Notes under the pieces: model-generated | The model's input: only the letters and a program-made list of their open reading frames with translations | Database searches by the model: none | Told to the model about the DNA's origin: nothing | Source of the DNA: Vicingaceae bacterium | GTDB lineage: Bacteria; Bacteroidota; Bacteroidia; Flavobacteriales_E; Vicingaceae | NCBI GenBank assembly: GCA_026003395.1 | Contig: BPHE01000001.1 | Span: forward strand, 60,731-124,730 | Reading direction: 5' to 3' | DNA: 64,000 nucleotides | Part shown: positions 37,552 through 47,208 of the stretch, piece after piece | Layout: every line of letters starts with the position of its first letter | Position numbering within the stretch: the first letter of the stretch is position 1 | Translations under genes and position numbers: made by a program

Positions 37552-38769
37552 TTATGCCCCCAAAACCCTGTTTACTCCATCGATCAGAGCATCCAGGACC
37601 CAACCTATCTGTTGGTCCGACAAGTCGTAATAAACAGGCAAACTTATTTCACGGGAATAGTTGTCATAAGCAACCGGATAATCCTCCATTTTATATCCCC
37701 TTGATTTATATGCCGATAATAAAGGTAAGGGTTGAAAATGCACATTCACAGCCACATCATGTGAAAAAACGACATCCATGATTTTATCTCTTTGTTGTTC
37801 GTTGATTCCTTTGATTCTTAACGGATAAAGGTGATAACTGGATTCTTTGTCATCTGTTTTATAAACAGGTATTTGTGCCCAGGAATAATTTTTTAACCTT
37901 TCGGTATATTTTTCAAAAATATATTTTCTTTTTGGTAATGTTTCTTTATCATATTTAGGGAGCTCAGCCAAGCCCATAGCGGCCTGTATGTCTGTCATAT
38001 TGCATTTAAAACCGGGCTCAACAATATCGTACCGCCAATTGCCAATTTGCATTTTGGCCAGAGCATCCTTGGTCTGACCATGCAATGATTTTATGGATAA
38101 ACTTTTATATATTTCATCCGCATCAAATGATTGTGGCATTTGAATACATACGGCTCCTCCTTCGGCTGTTGTCAGATTTTTTACTGCATGAAAAGAGAAA
38201 ACACTAAAGTCAGCTAAAGAACCCGAACGCTTTCCTTTATAATAAGCACCAAAAGAATGAGCCGAATCACTCAAAATCAAAATTCTTCCCAATATTTCCT
38301 GTCTTTCATTGGAAGGTTTAAACAATGATTTAATTTCTTGTTGATTTACCAAATCGAGTAATTCATCATAATCACAGGGAAAACCGGCAATATCAACCGG
38401 CATGATTACTTTAGTATGCGGATTTATAGCTTTCTTAACAGCTTCTATATCTATGTTAAAATCATCTTTTGTATCTACCAATACCGGAATGGCTCCACAA
38501 TGAAGCACCACATTGGCCGTGGCACTGTAGGTATAGGCAGGGAGGATAACTTCATCCCCGGGGCCTACTCCCCACCATCTCAGCACAAGCTCCAGTCCGG
38601 CTGTTGCAGAGTTTAAACAAAGTACCTTGCGGCAACCGCAATATTCTGCGAGTTCTTTTTCAAATTGTTTGGTCTTTGGTCCTGTGGTTATCCAACCGGA
38701 ACGTAACGTTTCCACAACGGCATTAATTACGTCATCATTTATTTTAGGTGGTGAAAAAGGAACTTTCAT
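37552..38769 (-). CDS. DegT/DnrJ/EryC1/StrS family sugar aminotransferase
   Basis: 405 residues. PLP enzyme that aminates a nucleotide-linked keto-sugar. Typical opening PFSPPKINDDVINAVVETL; substrate/PLP contacts NSATAGLELVLRWWGVGPGDE, LPAYTYSATANVVLHCGA; Asp168 in LILSDSAHSFGA; PLP lysine at about 197 in FSFHAVKNLTTAEGGAV; GFKCNMTDIQAAMGLAEL. Exact sugar cannot be deduced. Operon with the sugar transferase and probably the small membrane protein upstream. Confidence 0.93.
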   Translation of the reverse strand: MKVPFSPPKINDDVINAVVETLRSGWITTGPKTKQFEKELAEYCGCRKVLCLNSATAGLELVLRWWGVGPGDEVILPAYTYSATANVVLHCGAIPVLVDTKDDFNIDIEAVKKAINPHTKVIMPVDIAGFPCDYDELLDLVNQQEIKSLFKPSNERQEILGRILILSDSAHSFGAYYKGKRSGSLADFSVFSFHAVKNLTTAEGGAVCIQMPQSFDADEIYKSLSIKSLHGQTKDALAKMQIGNWRYDIVEPGFKCNMTDIQAAMGLAELPKYDKETLPKRKYIFEKYTERLKNYSWAQIPVYKTDDKESSYHLYPLRIKGINEQQRDKIMDVVFSHDVAVNVHFQPLPLLSAYKSRGYKMEDYPVAYDNYSREISLPVYYDLSDQQIGWVLDALIDGVNRVLGA

Positions 38770-38789
38770 ATTGTTGATAATTTGATTAA

Positions 38790-39140
38790 TTAAACTGATT
38801 TGAGATATCCAATAATCGACAAAATTAAAAGAAAGATCATCAGTGTCACCAAAAACAAACCGAAAGTTTTTGACCCTAATGCAGGTTTTCTGAATTTGGC
38901 ATATGTCAAATAACTTAGTTGGTTTGCTTTTTTAAAATCTTTTTTGGACACTATAAAACAATACATTTTATCTGTACCCAACCTGCTGTGCTTGTAATTT
39001 TCCATGACAAATTCAAATTGTATGCCCGCATTTTTGAGGGCTTCGGCATATGGGACACAATATTTTTCTTCAAAAAAATAAAAAACAATCTTCTTTGGGT
39101 CAGCAGGATGTTCTTGATGATTGGAAAACTCTAATAACAT
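38790..39140 (-). CDS. Small protein with C-terminal membrane helix, DUF2007-like
   Basis: 116 residues. The N-terminal ~75 residues (IVFYFFEEKYCVPYAEALKNAGIQFEF and CFIVSKKDFKKANQLSYL) resemble the ferredoxin-like DUF2007 putative signalling domain seen in Bacteroidota. A transmembrane helix occupies about 93-113 (GLFLVTLMIFLLILSIIGYL). It is 21 bases upstream of the aminotransferase gene on the same strand. Family assignment tentative. Confidence 0.6.
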   Translation of the reverse strand: MLLEFSNHQEHPADPKKIVFYFFEEKYCVPYAEALKNAGIQFEFVMENYKHSRLGTDKMYCFIVSKKDFKKANQLSYLTYAKFRKPALGSKTFGLFLVTLMIFLLILSIIGYLKSV

Positions 39141-39232
39141 GTGGCAAATTTAGGATAAATTCAAAAGAATCATTACAATCAAATATGGCATTTTAACCTA
39201 AAAGAGCAAATTCTTGAAAAAATAAAAGTGAT

Positions 39233-39269
39233 AAAAAAAGCGGGGCGGCCATGGGCCGCCCCGCTTTTA
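39233..39269. terminator. Very strong terminator after the giant T9SS cargo gene
   Basis: GCGGGGCGGCC (39240-39250), loop ATG, GGCCGCCCCGC (39254-39264), flanked by A7 (T7 on the minus strand) and TTTT. An 11-bp almost all-GC stem in AT-rich DNA, 18 bases past the stop of the minus-strand gene. Confidence 0.95.
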
Positions 39270-39286
39270 ATTTAAACTAAATTTCA

Positions 39287-42200
39287 TCATTCATGAATGA
39301 CCAATTTTTCAACTCTATAACCATTTACTTCTTTGATAAAATAAACACCTTGTGGAACATTAATGTGTATTTCTTTCACTCCTTGATGCATAACAATGAA
39401 TTCTATTAACTTTCCACTCATATCCATTATATGAAACACGTCACCTTCTTTAGCTTTCAATACAAAGTTTCCATTATTTGGATTAGGAGCTATAGACCAA
39501 TAGTTTTCGTTTGTTAGATCAGCAATTCCACTGGGCAATGTAATGGTAACACATGCAGAGGTATCGGTACAACCATTTAAAGTCACCACAACGGCATATT
39601 GACCGGAAGCAACAGGTGTGTATGACTGGGCTGTAGCTCCTGTTATCGGTGTGAGTGTATTGCAATTAATCCATTGATATGTAGCACCGGTTTGAGAAAC
39701 AGTGATTGTGTTATTATTAACGGTTGTTGTGACATCGGGAGCAGGTTTCACGGTGACCATCACAGAATCTTTGCTTTGGCAATTATTACTGTCGGTTACA
39801 GTAACCACATAGTAACCGCTCATATTTACATTGGCGTTGCCAATAGCAGGACTCGACATATTGGATGAGAATCCTTGAGGACCTGTCCACATTACATTAG
39901 TTGCATTCGTTGAAGCATTCAACATAATCCCATCACCTTCACAAACAGGAGAGTTGGAAGAAACGGTCAAAGAAGGAAGTGCGTTAACAATTACACTTAT
40001 TGAATCTTTAGAGAAACAGCCATTGGCTTTGGTTGCCTGAACTGTGTAAACATAATTACCGGGATTGGAGGTATTAACATTAAACACAGGTGTATTTATG
40101 TTTCCTGGAGTCCATTGATAAGAAACAGCACCGGGCATATTGGCAGTCACAGACAAAGGTTGATTTTGACAAACCGCAAAGTTGGTGGAAGGAGTAATTG
40201 AAACTGCCGGTGTTGAATAAAGTTGAATACTGTCTATGTCAATCCAATAATCACCTGTGGTGTGCTTGGCTTCAAAACGCAATTTTATGTTTTGACCTGC
40301 ATACATATCACCCAGGCAAATTGAAAACATTGTGAAAGCATTGGTATCAACATGATTGCTTCCATTGATACTGCCTACCATAGTCCAAGTGATTCCACAA
40401 TTGGTTGAGACAAAAATATTGATGGAGTCGTTGGTGCCGGCATAAGGTGTTTTATTTCCTCCTGGATTGGCATAACCACTGTAATTCACAATCCGGTATA
40501 AGAATCCCAATTCTACATTGTTTGAAGGAAGAGGACCAATGGGCGGAGTAACAAACCAGGATGAGCTATTGGATGACCAAAGATTGGCACACAAGCCTTG
40601 TGTAGGCGGATTACCTGCACCATGGTGAATAGATGCTCCAGAAGTTCTTACGGCAAAATCGAGTCCTGTATTATCTGCTTGCCATCCGGCCGGTAGTCCC
40701 GGTAATGGAGAAACGAGGTCGAAAGTTTCAAGATATGGGAATGGCAAAACATTGTGATTGTAGTTAACCGCCAAAGTATCGTTGGTAGACACTGCATCTC
40801 CGGTAATGTTTACATAAGATGTTATAGTATATGTGCCGGGCAATGACATATTAAATGTACCTACAGTAACGGTGTCAGAAGCAAAAGCAGCCAGAGTATT
40901 GGTATAGTTAAAACTTAATGTACCGGTAGCAGCTCCGGAGAGAATTGCTCCTATAGTAAAGTTTGAAGCAGGTTGTGATCCGTTGTTCGTCACAATCACT
41001 TTAACAGTTTCGTTTCCAAAACAAGAAAGATTAGAAGCGGGCGATATGATTGAAGTCAGTTGTAAATCAATATTTGGAGCATTGTAAATATTGATGTTGT
41101 CAATATGTAAATCATAATCTTCCGGATCATCTACCGTACCGTCAGTGGCAAAAAATGCAACGATAATTTCTTGATTGGCATATGCACCTAAAGAAACAGT
41201 AAATGGCGTGAGTGTAGGCGGCAAGTTATTGCTTTTGGTAATGTCGAAAATTGGTGAGAAAGTAATACCGCAATCTGTAGAAACCATCACTCTCAGTTTG
41301 TCGTCACTTCCCATGACATCCGGTGCAGAAGTGCTGTTCCAATTGGTCACGGCAGCATCAAACTTCAATACAGTAGATGATGTAGGTACAAATTTTGGTC
41401 CCACAATCCATTCTTTTCTTGTGTTAGTGTATAGATTAACTCTTGCTGTAACATTTCCGGGGCTGCCGACATTGGTTTGAGAAGTCCACAAACTTGTAGT
41501 GCCATTGGGTGTAACACCTTGTGCTTCTTTCCACAATGGAAAAACTGTACTTAGATTGGTACCATTAAAACCTGTAAAATCTACTTGTTGTGGCAATGGT
41601 GCAGGTGCAATCACGTTGAAAGTTCCTGTGATTGTATCATTTGAGTTGTTTGCATCACCGGCAAGTGTTGTAAACGCCTTTAAATTGTAAGGTCCGGGAG
41701 CGGACATGTTGATAACACCCATTGAAACATTGTCGGACATGCCCGGATTTAATGTATTATTATAGGTGGCTGTCAATGTTTGCGTAATTGTTCCTGTTAC
41801 GTTCACTTGAACGGTGAAGTTGGATTGTGGATTTGTCCCATAATTTTTTACAGTCACTACAACGTTCTCCGACGAGGTGTAACAACCCGAAGTGGCAGGC
41901 GACACAATTGCACTGACCCCAAGGTCGTTGGGAGCTCCGGCAAAAATACCGTTGTATTCATCCGCTCCAATATCAGGAGCTGTACCTGTACCAGCATATC
42001 CCGGGAATCCTTGACGTATATCTCCGTCATAATCCACTCCAATGGTAGAAACTGTAATTGCATTACTTTCAGTCAAAGATGCTACAGAACCGTCCACATG
42101 CAAATAATTTGCCGATGCAGGATTGGTAGTGTTCAGGAATTGTGTGTTTTCGGTGAATGAATTATTATCGGCAGGGCTGACAGCAGCTTTATATGCCGAC

Positions 42201-44422
42201 AATGTTTGATAGGCATTGGTACCGTCATAAAAAATCAAATTGGTAGCAGAAGGAGTGCCTGCATAAAAAATATTATTGTTCGAAGCCGTGTTATAGCTCG
42301 AGAGCGAGGTGCCGCTTCTGCGGTATGCTACAGTATAACCGGTTCCGTTGGCAGTAGAATTATTGATGAAAATATTGTTTTGCAACAACACTTGTGCTGT
42401 TGTCGATGCATACATTGCCGTTGTTCCAAAATCTGTACCGGTACTTGATGCGTTTAAATAAACCGTGTTGAAATAAGCATTGACAGTACCTGAAGCAGCA
42501 TAAATACCGGCTAAGGCCACATCATTATTGGCTGAAGGGGCATTTAAAGCACCGACAATATTGTTATATAACGTATTGGTGCCTCCGCTATGATAAAATC
42601 CTGCCACCAACACCGAAGAAGAGGTGGATGTTGAGTTTAGCGAAGTGATCTTATTGGCATAAAAATTATTTGAAGTTCCCGACAATGTATAAATTCCATA
42701 AAGTTTATTTCCGGTGGTGGTTAAAGTCATTAAAGAGTTTTTAAAGCAAGATAATGAGTTGCTGGCAACACCACCAAAATAAACACCATAAAAAATGCTT
42801 GTCGTTTGAGAAGCGGAGATATTTGTGAAAGTATTATACGAAACATTTACCGTATTTCCATAATTTATAAAAAAACCATACAATGTTCCGGAACCTGAAG
42901 TAACATTGCTGACTGAATTTGAATCTAAATTAAAATTCTGAGACGTAGTAGTGGCATGATAAATTCCATAGAAAGCAGATGTACTGCTCAGATTAATGTT
43001 ATTAATCAAATTATTTTTAAAATTAAAAGTACCTCCTGAAGGTGAACCATAGTTGTAGTATCCATAAAAACTGCCTCCATTGAGTTTGGTAATATTTTGA
43101 ATATTATTTTGCAAAACATTGATATTTGGTGTAGAGTTACTACAATAAATGGCATAAAAAGTTCCACTGGAAGCAATCGTACTATTTCCGAGGTTATTAT
43201 TTAAACAGTTGATATTGGCATGTGTGCCACTTATGTAAATTAAATTTGTAGAACCTGTGTTACTGGAAAATACATTACTTACTGTATTCCCTGTAACATT
43301 AATATTATTATGATTACCTGAATTTACATATATACCATAAAAAACACCTGAAGTACCCGATGCATGACCACAGCTGTCTATCACATTTGTTTGTATAGTC
43401 AAATTATTGGATGGACCTGTTACGGTAGAAGTAGCCAATTCGATTATAGATACTGTGGAAGTTGTTGCACCAGAAAGAATTTTTAATGTATTATTTGTAA
43501 TGGCGATATTTGCATTAGGAGAACCCTGAACAAAGATGCCTCTTAATGTAGTAGGATGATTTGCTCCGGAACCGTCATTATTGCGTAATAAATTTCCTGC
43601 AATAACCAAATCATATTGATTGTTTACCCTGATACCGGCAGCAGGATTGGTGGCACCTGTAGCACCTCCGAAATTTTTGATAGTATTGTTAGAAATACTG
43701 TTGTTATTGTCGGCAAGAGAATAAGGAGCACTGTCGGAATATCCATTAAACACAATGCCGTAATTGACATTCATTATGGTATTGTTGAAAATTGAGTTGT
43801 ATGCATGAGCACCGGATGCTACCGTAACTGTAACACTGCTTGTTGCTGACCCATGAATAGCATTGATAAACATGATTCCTTTTGATCCTTCGTACGAAGG
43901 TCCGCTTCCTGAAGCATTGTTGATATATGAAAGTGTTATTTTACAATTCTTTATAACATTATATTGACATCCGTTGGTTGCGGATGCTTTAAAAAATCCG
44001 AACCCATATTCCATCGTCGCAGGATTGGTTGTGTTGGGGTCTACAATATCAATTCCGTCAAATGTCAAATAATCTCCCCCAACAATGGTAAATACTCCAT
44101 CTTGCGATGCGGATGAGGGAGTACCGCTACCCCCGGTGTAAGCTGTTATCAAAGGATTGTTTCCGGAGCCCGATTTTTGAAAAACAATAGGATTGGATGC
44201 CGTGCCTGTTGCAGTGATTACATAACCGCCCATTGGTGCGGTTTCGGTATAACCTGCCGTAATGTTAAAAGTTACAGGTCCCGACACTCCATTCAAATTC
44301 AAGTCGTTTATAGCAGCCGCTAAGGAGGGATACGACCCCGGTATGGTATACGTTCCATTTAGCTGCGCCTTCGCAAACGTTGCTATGGCAAGTTGCGCCA
44401 AAAGAATAATTTTCTTTTTCAT
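39287..44422 (-). CDS. Giant secreted beta-helix/Ig-like protein with T9SS type A sorting domain
   Basis: 1711 residues from the ATG at 44422, which yields a proper signal peptide (MKKKIILLAQLAIATFAKAQ); a TTG 63 bases upstream merely adds a basic tail. Residues about 25-840 form a right-handed parallel beta-helix with many turns (repeated patterns such as NNTI, GIYV, FYGIY, NITNNTL, rich in Asn/Ser/Thr/Gly). Then two CARDB-like repeats (about 860-970, NDLGVSAIVSPATSGCY, and about 1130-1230), two adhesive jelly-roll (MAM/choice-of-anchor-type) segments, two PKD/Ig-like domains (from about 1400, VCQNQPLSVTANMPGAVSYQW; LTVSSNSPVCEGDGIML) and a terminal ~70-residue sorting domain (WSIAPNPNNGNFVLKAKEGD ... 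VPQGVYFIKEV). Probably exported by the T9SS encoded in this window and attached to the surface; possible adhesin or polysaccharide binder. Followed by a strong terminator. Confidence 0.92.
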   Translation of the reverse strand: MKKKIILLAQLAIATFAKAQLNGTYTIPGSYPSLAAAINDLNLNGVSGPVTFNITAGYTETAPMGGYVITATGTASNPIVFQKSGSGNNPLITAYTGGSGTPSSASQDGVFTIVGGDYLTFDGIDIVDPNTTNPATMEYGFGFFKASATNGCQYNVIKNCKITLSYINNASGSGPSYEGSKGIMFINAIHGSATSSVTVTVASGAHAYNSIFNNTIMNVNYGIVFNGYSDSAPYSLADNNNSISNNTIKNFGGATGATNPAAGIRVNNQYDLVIAGNLLRNNDGSGANHPTTLRGIFVQGSPNANIAITNNTLKILSGATTSTVSIIELATSTVTGPSNNLTIQTNVIDSCGHASGTSGVFYGIYVNSGNHNNINVTGNTVSNVFSSNTGSTNLIYISGTHANINCLNNNLGNSTIASSGTFYAIYCSNSTPNINVLQNNIQNITKLNGGSFYGYYNYGSPSGGTFNFKNNLINNINLSSTSAFYGIYHATTTSQNFNLDSNSVSNVTSGSGTLYGFFINYGNTVNVSYNTFTNISASQTTSIFYGVYFGGVASNSLSCFKNSLMTLTTTGNKLYGIYTLSGTSNNFYANKITSLNSTSTSSSVLVAGFYHSGGTNTLYNNIVGALNAPSANNDVALAGIYAASGTVNAYFNTVYLNASSTGTDFGTTAMYASTTAQVLLQNNIFINNSTANGTGYTVAYRRSGTSLSSYNTASNNNIFYAGTPSATNLIFYDGTNAYQTLSAYKAAVSPADNNSFTENTQFLNTTNPASANYLHVDGSVASLTESNAITVSTIGVDYDGDIRQGFPGYAGTGTAPDIGADEYNGIFAGAPNDLGVSAIVSPATSGCYTSSENVVVTVKNYGTNPQSNFTVQVNVTGTITQTLTATYNNTLNPGMSDNVSMGVINMSAPGPYNLKAFTTLAGDANNSNDTITGTFNVIAPAPLPQQVDFTGFNGTNLSTVFPLWKEAQGVTPNGTTSLWTSQTNVGSPGNVTARVNLYTNTRKEWIVGPKFVPTSSTVLKFDAAVTNWNSTSAPDVMGSDDKLRVMVSTDCGITFSPIFDITKSNNLPPTLTPFTVSLGAYANQEIIVAFFATDGTVDDPEDYDLHIDNINIYNAPNIDLQLTSIISPASNLSCFGNETVKVIVTNNGSQPASNFTIGAILSGAATGTLSFNYTNTLAAFASDTVTVGTFNMSLPGTYTITSYVNITGDAVSTNDTLAVNYNHNVLPFPYLETFDLVSPLPGLPAGWQADNTGLDFAVRTSGASIHHGAGNPPTQGLCANLWSSNSSSWFVTPPIGPLPSNNVELGFLYRIVNYSGYANPGGNKTPYAGTNDSINIFVSTNCGITWTMVGSINGSNHVDTNAFTMFSICLGDMYAGQNIKLRFEAKHTTGDYWIDIDSIQLYSTPAVSITPSTNFAVCQNQPLSVTANMPGAVSYQWTPGNINTPVFNVNTSNPGNYVYTVQATKANGCFSKDSISVIVNALPSLTVSSNSPVCEGDGIMLNASTNATNVMWTGPQGFSSNMSSPAIGNANVNMSGYYVVTVTDSNNCQSKDSVMVTVKPAPDVTTTVNNNTITVSQTGATYQWINCNTLTPITGATAQSYTPVASGQYAVVVTLNGCTDTSACVTITLPSGIADLTNENYWSIAPNPNNGNFVLKAKEGDVFHIMDMSGKLIEFIVMHQGVKEIHINVPQGVYFIKEVNGYRVEKLVIHE

Positions 44423-44610
44423 AAGTTTATGGTTTTTAAATAATCTTTTAAGGGAATTTTTAATCGAATTCTTGGATGAATTCAAAAATCAAGAGAAAAA
44501 TTTTACTCATAAAATAATTTAATACGGCAAAGTTACAATTGAAATTTTCAACCCGGATTAAATTTTAACAAAAAAAGTTATTAACAGAAACTATTTGCGC
44601 ATAAAAAACT

Positions 44611-45579
44611 CTACTGCATTGAAATCAATAGCTTATCTCCCGGATAAATTTTCGACCTTTTATGTAAATTGTTTAGCTTTAATAACTGTGACAATGACAA
44701 TCCATACCGATAAGCAATTTTAAATAATGAATCTCCCTTTTTAACCACATGAAATTTAGCATTTTTGGGAAAAGCAATATATTGATAACTACCTTTCATC
44801 TTTAATACAAATTCATCATGAAATAAACACCCTACCTGCCAATCAATTATATGAGCGGGGTTGATTGGGATTCCCAGAAATCTTATTTCAAAATGCAAAT
44901 GACTGCCTGTACTGTTACCGGAGCTACCGCCTAATCCTACTACTTGACCTGCCATCACCTCATCGCCAACCTGCACTTTGATTCTATGCAGATGTGCATA
45001 TAAGGTTTCAAGCCCATTGAAATGCCTGATGATCACCACTCTACCGTAATTTTTATATCTTCCTGCAAATCTCACAACCCCATCAAATGCAGCATAAACC
45101 GGATCCCAAACCTCCAGATCTATATCCATGCCATTATGCATCTTTCCATCTCTCCATCCGAATTTTGAAGTAATTACTCCCCGGATGGGCATATGAAAAC
45201 CACAATGAAAAAGCGTGTCGACTATCTTTAAGCAAATGCTGTCAGGCACCAAGGTAGGCTCCGCCAATGGATGAATCCTGTCTTTTTGCATCAACGGGGC
45301 ATACCATTCATCAGCAGGAAAATCTCCTTCCGAGGCATATCCAATCAAGGAAACATATTGATCATGATCGGTATACTTTTCTTCAATATAAGCGTTCAAT
45401 GCCTGAAGCCATTCTCCGGGTATTTTATCAAGTTCCAGTAAAGAATCTATAAAATGCAATATTTGAGTGGCACTTAATTTTTCGAAGTTCGGTATATCGC
45501 GAAAATTTGTATCCAGCACAATGGCATTTACCGTATCTCTCCCTCCTTGAACTTCATGATGATTAAAAGCTTTTGACAT
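44611..45579 (-). CDS. M23 family peptidoglycan endopeptidase with LysM domain, signal peptide apparently lost
   Basis: 322 residues. LytM-type metallopeptidase domain (about 130-235): ITSKFGWRDGKMHNGMDID with zinc His and Asp, HFNGLETLYAHLHRIKV, and GNSTGSHLHFEIRF with the last His. A C-terminal LysM module (about 275-320, FHVVKKGDSLFKIAYRYG). Substrate would be cross-linked peptidoglycan in the periplasm, yet this frame has no signal peptide and a TAA lies directly before its ATG. An ATG at 45646 opens another frame reading MLNIPINFKKVFIFLCVNN then IFLNVK; removing one base from the A4 run (45571-45574) would join it in frame to AFNHHEVQ, giving a good signal sequence. I infer a 1-base insertion. 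Confidence 0.85.
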   Translation of the reverse strand: MSKAFNHHEVQGGRDTVNAIVLDTNFRDIPNFEKLSATQILHFIDSLLELDKIPGEWLQALNAYIEEKYTDHDQYVSLIGYASEGDFPADEWYAPLMQKDRIHPLAEPTLVPDSICLKIVDTLFHCGFHMPIRGVITSKFGWRDGKMHNGMDIDLEVWDPVYAAFDGVVRFAGRYKNYGRVVIIRHFNGLETLYAHLHRIKVQVGDEVMAGQVVGLGGSSGNSTGSHLHFEIRFLGIPINPAHIIDWQVGCLFHDEFVLKMKGSYQYIAFPKNAKFHVVKKGDSLFKIAYRYGLSLSQLLKLNNLHKRSKIYPGDKLLISMQ

Positions 45580-45675
45580 TTAAAAAAATATTGTTGACAC
45601 ACAAAAAAATAAAAACCTTTTTAAAATTTATTGGAATATTTAACATTACTACCATTTACAGGAAAAGATTTTTTT

Positions 45676-45683
45676 TACTTTTG
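45676..45683 (+). promoter_or_regulatory. -7 box (TACTTTTG) upstream of the effector-binding-domain gene
   Basis: Exact TAnnTTTG with start near 45688, 31 bases before the ATG at 45719. The -33 element is not clear. Confidence 0.5.
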
Positions 45684-45718
45684 TTTTTTGTCGAACGAAA
45701 ATAATAAATTTTAAATAA

Positions 45719-46636
45719 ATGAAAGTTCTATTGAGGGGAATCTTAATTTTTGCAGGTTTGATCATTTTGGCTTATGTTTTATCTCCCTCCCAAATAAACA
45801 GGCAAACATCCACACCCTTATACGTTCCGGAAAAATTCACTTTAGGAGATATAAAAATGTGCCTGAATCGTTTGTATGATATTTTGCAAACCGATACATT
45901 TTTTCAAAATCGTTGTGTAACAGGTTCTCTTAATATCTATGATCAAGATAAAATAACTTTTTCAACGTTACAATCTCCTTTGGGTTATTTATATTTTGAT
46001 GTTGTTATGAGTTTAGGAGATTCTTTATTGCTCAATGTAAATGTAACCACTCAAGAGTTCAGACATCCCCTGAAGAAATTGCGTTTAAATTTTCATTCCG
46101 TAAAGAATCTGCTTGACACAAACTGCAGATTTTGGGCAAACTATTTTAAGGATATTATTGAAAACAACATTTTTTTTGAAAACATTTCATTGGTTGAATT
46201 TAAAAATTCGTTTTTATATGTATCCGGTAAAAGAAAAACAAGTGTATCCAATGTTTCGAACGAAATGTCCTTAATTTATAATAAAATCTTAAAAAACATT
46301 AAAGATACCTCATTGATCGCAGGTTCTCCTTTTGCGGTTTATTACGATTGGAAAAAAGATTCTGCTTTTTTTGAAGCCGGAATTCCAGTCAAAGACAGTA
46401 TTAACCTAAAGGATAAATCATTAAAATTAAACACCTTTAATGTCAAAAGAGCCATAAAAGCCATTCATAAAGGGCCTTATTCTCATTTATCAAATACATA
46501 TGAAAAAATCAACGATTGGATAAAGTACCACAAAGTTTACCCTACAGGCCCTCCATGGGAAGTGTACCTTACAGGAATTGACCGGGCACAAGACAGCACC
46601 AAATGGATCACAGAGATTTATTTTCCCGTAGAATAA
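45719..46636 (+). CDS. Membrane-anchored protein with GyrI-like effector-binding domain
   Basis: 305 residues. An N-terminal transmembrane helix or uncleaved signal (LLRGILIFAGLIILAYVLS). Residues about 30-190 resemble a START/SRPBCC-type fold without a recognised active site. The C-terminal ~85 residues look like a GyrI-like/AraC effector-binding domain: VKRAIKAIHKGPYSHLSNTYE, INDWIKYHKVYPTGPPWEVYL and STKWITEIYFPVE. Such domains bind small hydrophobic ligands. The gene is overlapped by one base (TAATG) by the CPBP protease gene, so they are coupled. Confidence 0.7.
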   Translation: MKVLLRGILIFAGLIILAYVLSPSQINRQTSTPLYVPEKFTLGDIKMCLNRLYDILQTDTFFQNRCVTGSLNIYDQDKITFSTLQSPLGYLYFDVVMSLGDSLLLNVNVTTQEFRHPLKKLRLNFHSVKNLLDTNCRFWANYFKDIIENNIFFENISLVEFKNSFLYVSGKRKTSVSNVSNEMSLIYNKILKNIKDTSLIAGSPFAVYYDWKKDSAFFEAGIPVKDSINLKDKSLKLNTFNVKRAIKAIHKGPYSHLSNTYEKINDWIKYHKVYPTGPPWEVYLTGIDRAQDSTKWITEIYFPVE

Positions 46637-47196
46637 TGAATAAAAAACTATTGATACGATTGTTGGGATGGGCCACATTATTGACAATGGGTGGTACTGG
46701 CGTGTTGATTCTCAAATATATCCAAGGACAATCATTAAAAGAATTTTTCAAAATTAATCCGGAATATTTAAAAATCGGGGCACTCTATGGTATTGTCGCC
46801 GGTTTTTTGGCCATTGGATTTATTCATACGAAGTTCATGCAACCTGTGAGAAAATTTTATTTAAAATACATACAATCATTATCGCTTTCGCTGTTTGACA
46901 TTATTTTTATTTCGATATGCGCCGGAGTAGGTGAAGAAATTTTATTTAGAGGATCAATACAGCCCTGGCTTGGTATTTGGCCTACTGCCGTAATTTTTGT
47001 TGCTATTCACGGATACTTAAATCCCAAAAGCAGAGTATTTTTTTATGGTGTTTTGATGGTATTGATTTCAGCCGGTTTTGGATATTTTACCGAAAGAATA
47101 AGCATTTGGGTTGCCATAACGGCACATACTATAATTGACATCCTTTTGTTCGTCTATTTAATCCGTGAATTGCGGAATGAAAAAGATTACGAATAG
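46636..47196 (+). CDS. CPBP family intramembrane glutamic endopeptidase
   Basis: 186 residues from ATG at 46636 (overlapping the previous TAA by one base). Abi/CPBP (type II CAAX prenyl-protease-like) family: motif 1 GVGEEILFRGSIQPWLG with the Glu-Glu and Arg, motif 2 around FVAIHGYLNP with the conserved His, motif 3 WVAITAHTIIDI. At least four membrane segments. Substrate unknown; may process or sequester a membrane peptide. Confidence 0.88.
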   Translation: MNKKLLIRLLGWATLLTMGGTGVLILKYIQGQSLKEFFKINPEYLKIGALYGIVAGFLAIGFIHTKFMQPVRKFYLKYIQSLSLSLFDIIFISICAGVGEEILFRGSIQPWLGIWPTAVIFVAIHGYLNPKSRVFFYGVLMVLISAGFGYFTERISIWVAITAHTIIDILLFVYLIRELRNEKDYE

Positions 47197-47208
47197 AGCC
47201 AAACTCCA

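Noticed and set aside
41857-42160. ORFs opposite the giant T9SS cargo gene
   Set aside because: Low-complexity shadows of a well-supported 1711-residue frame with signal peptide and sorting domain.
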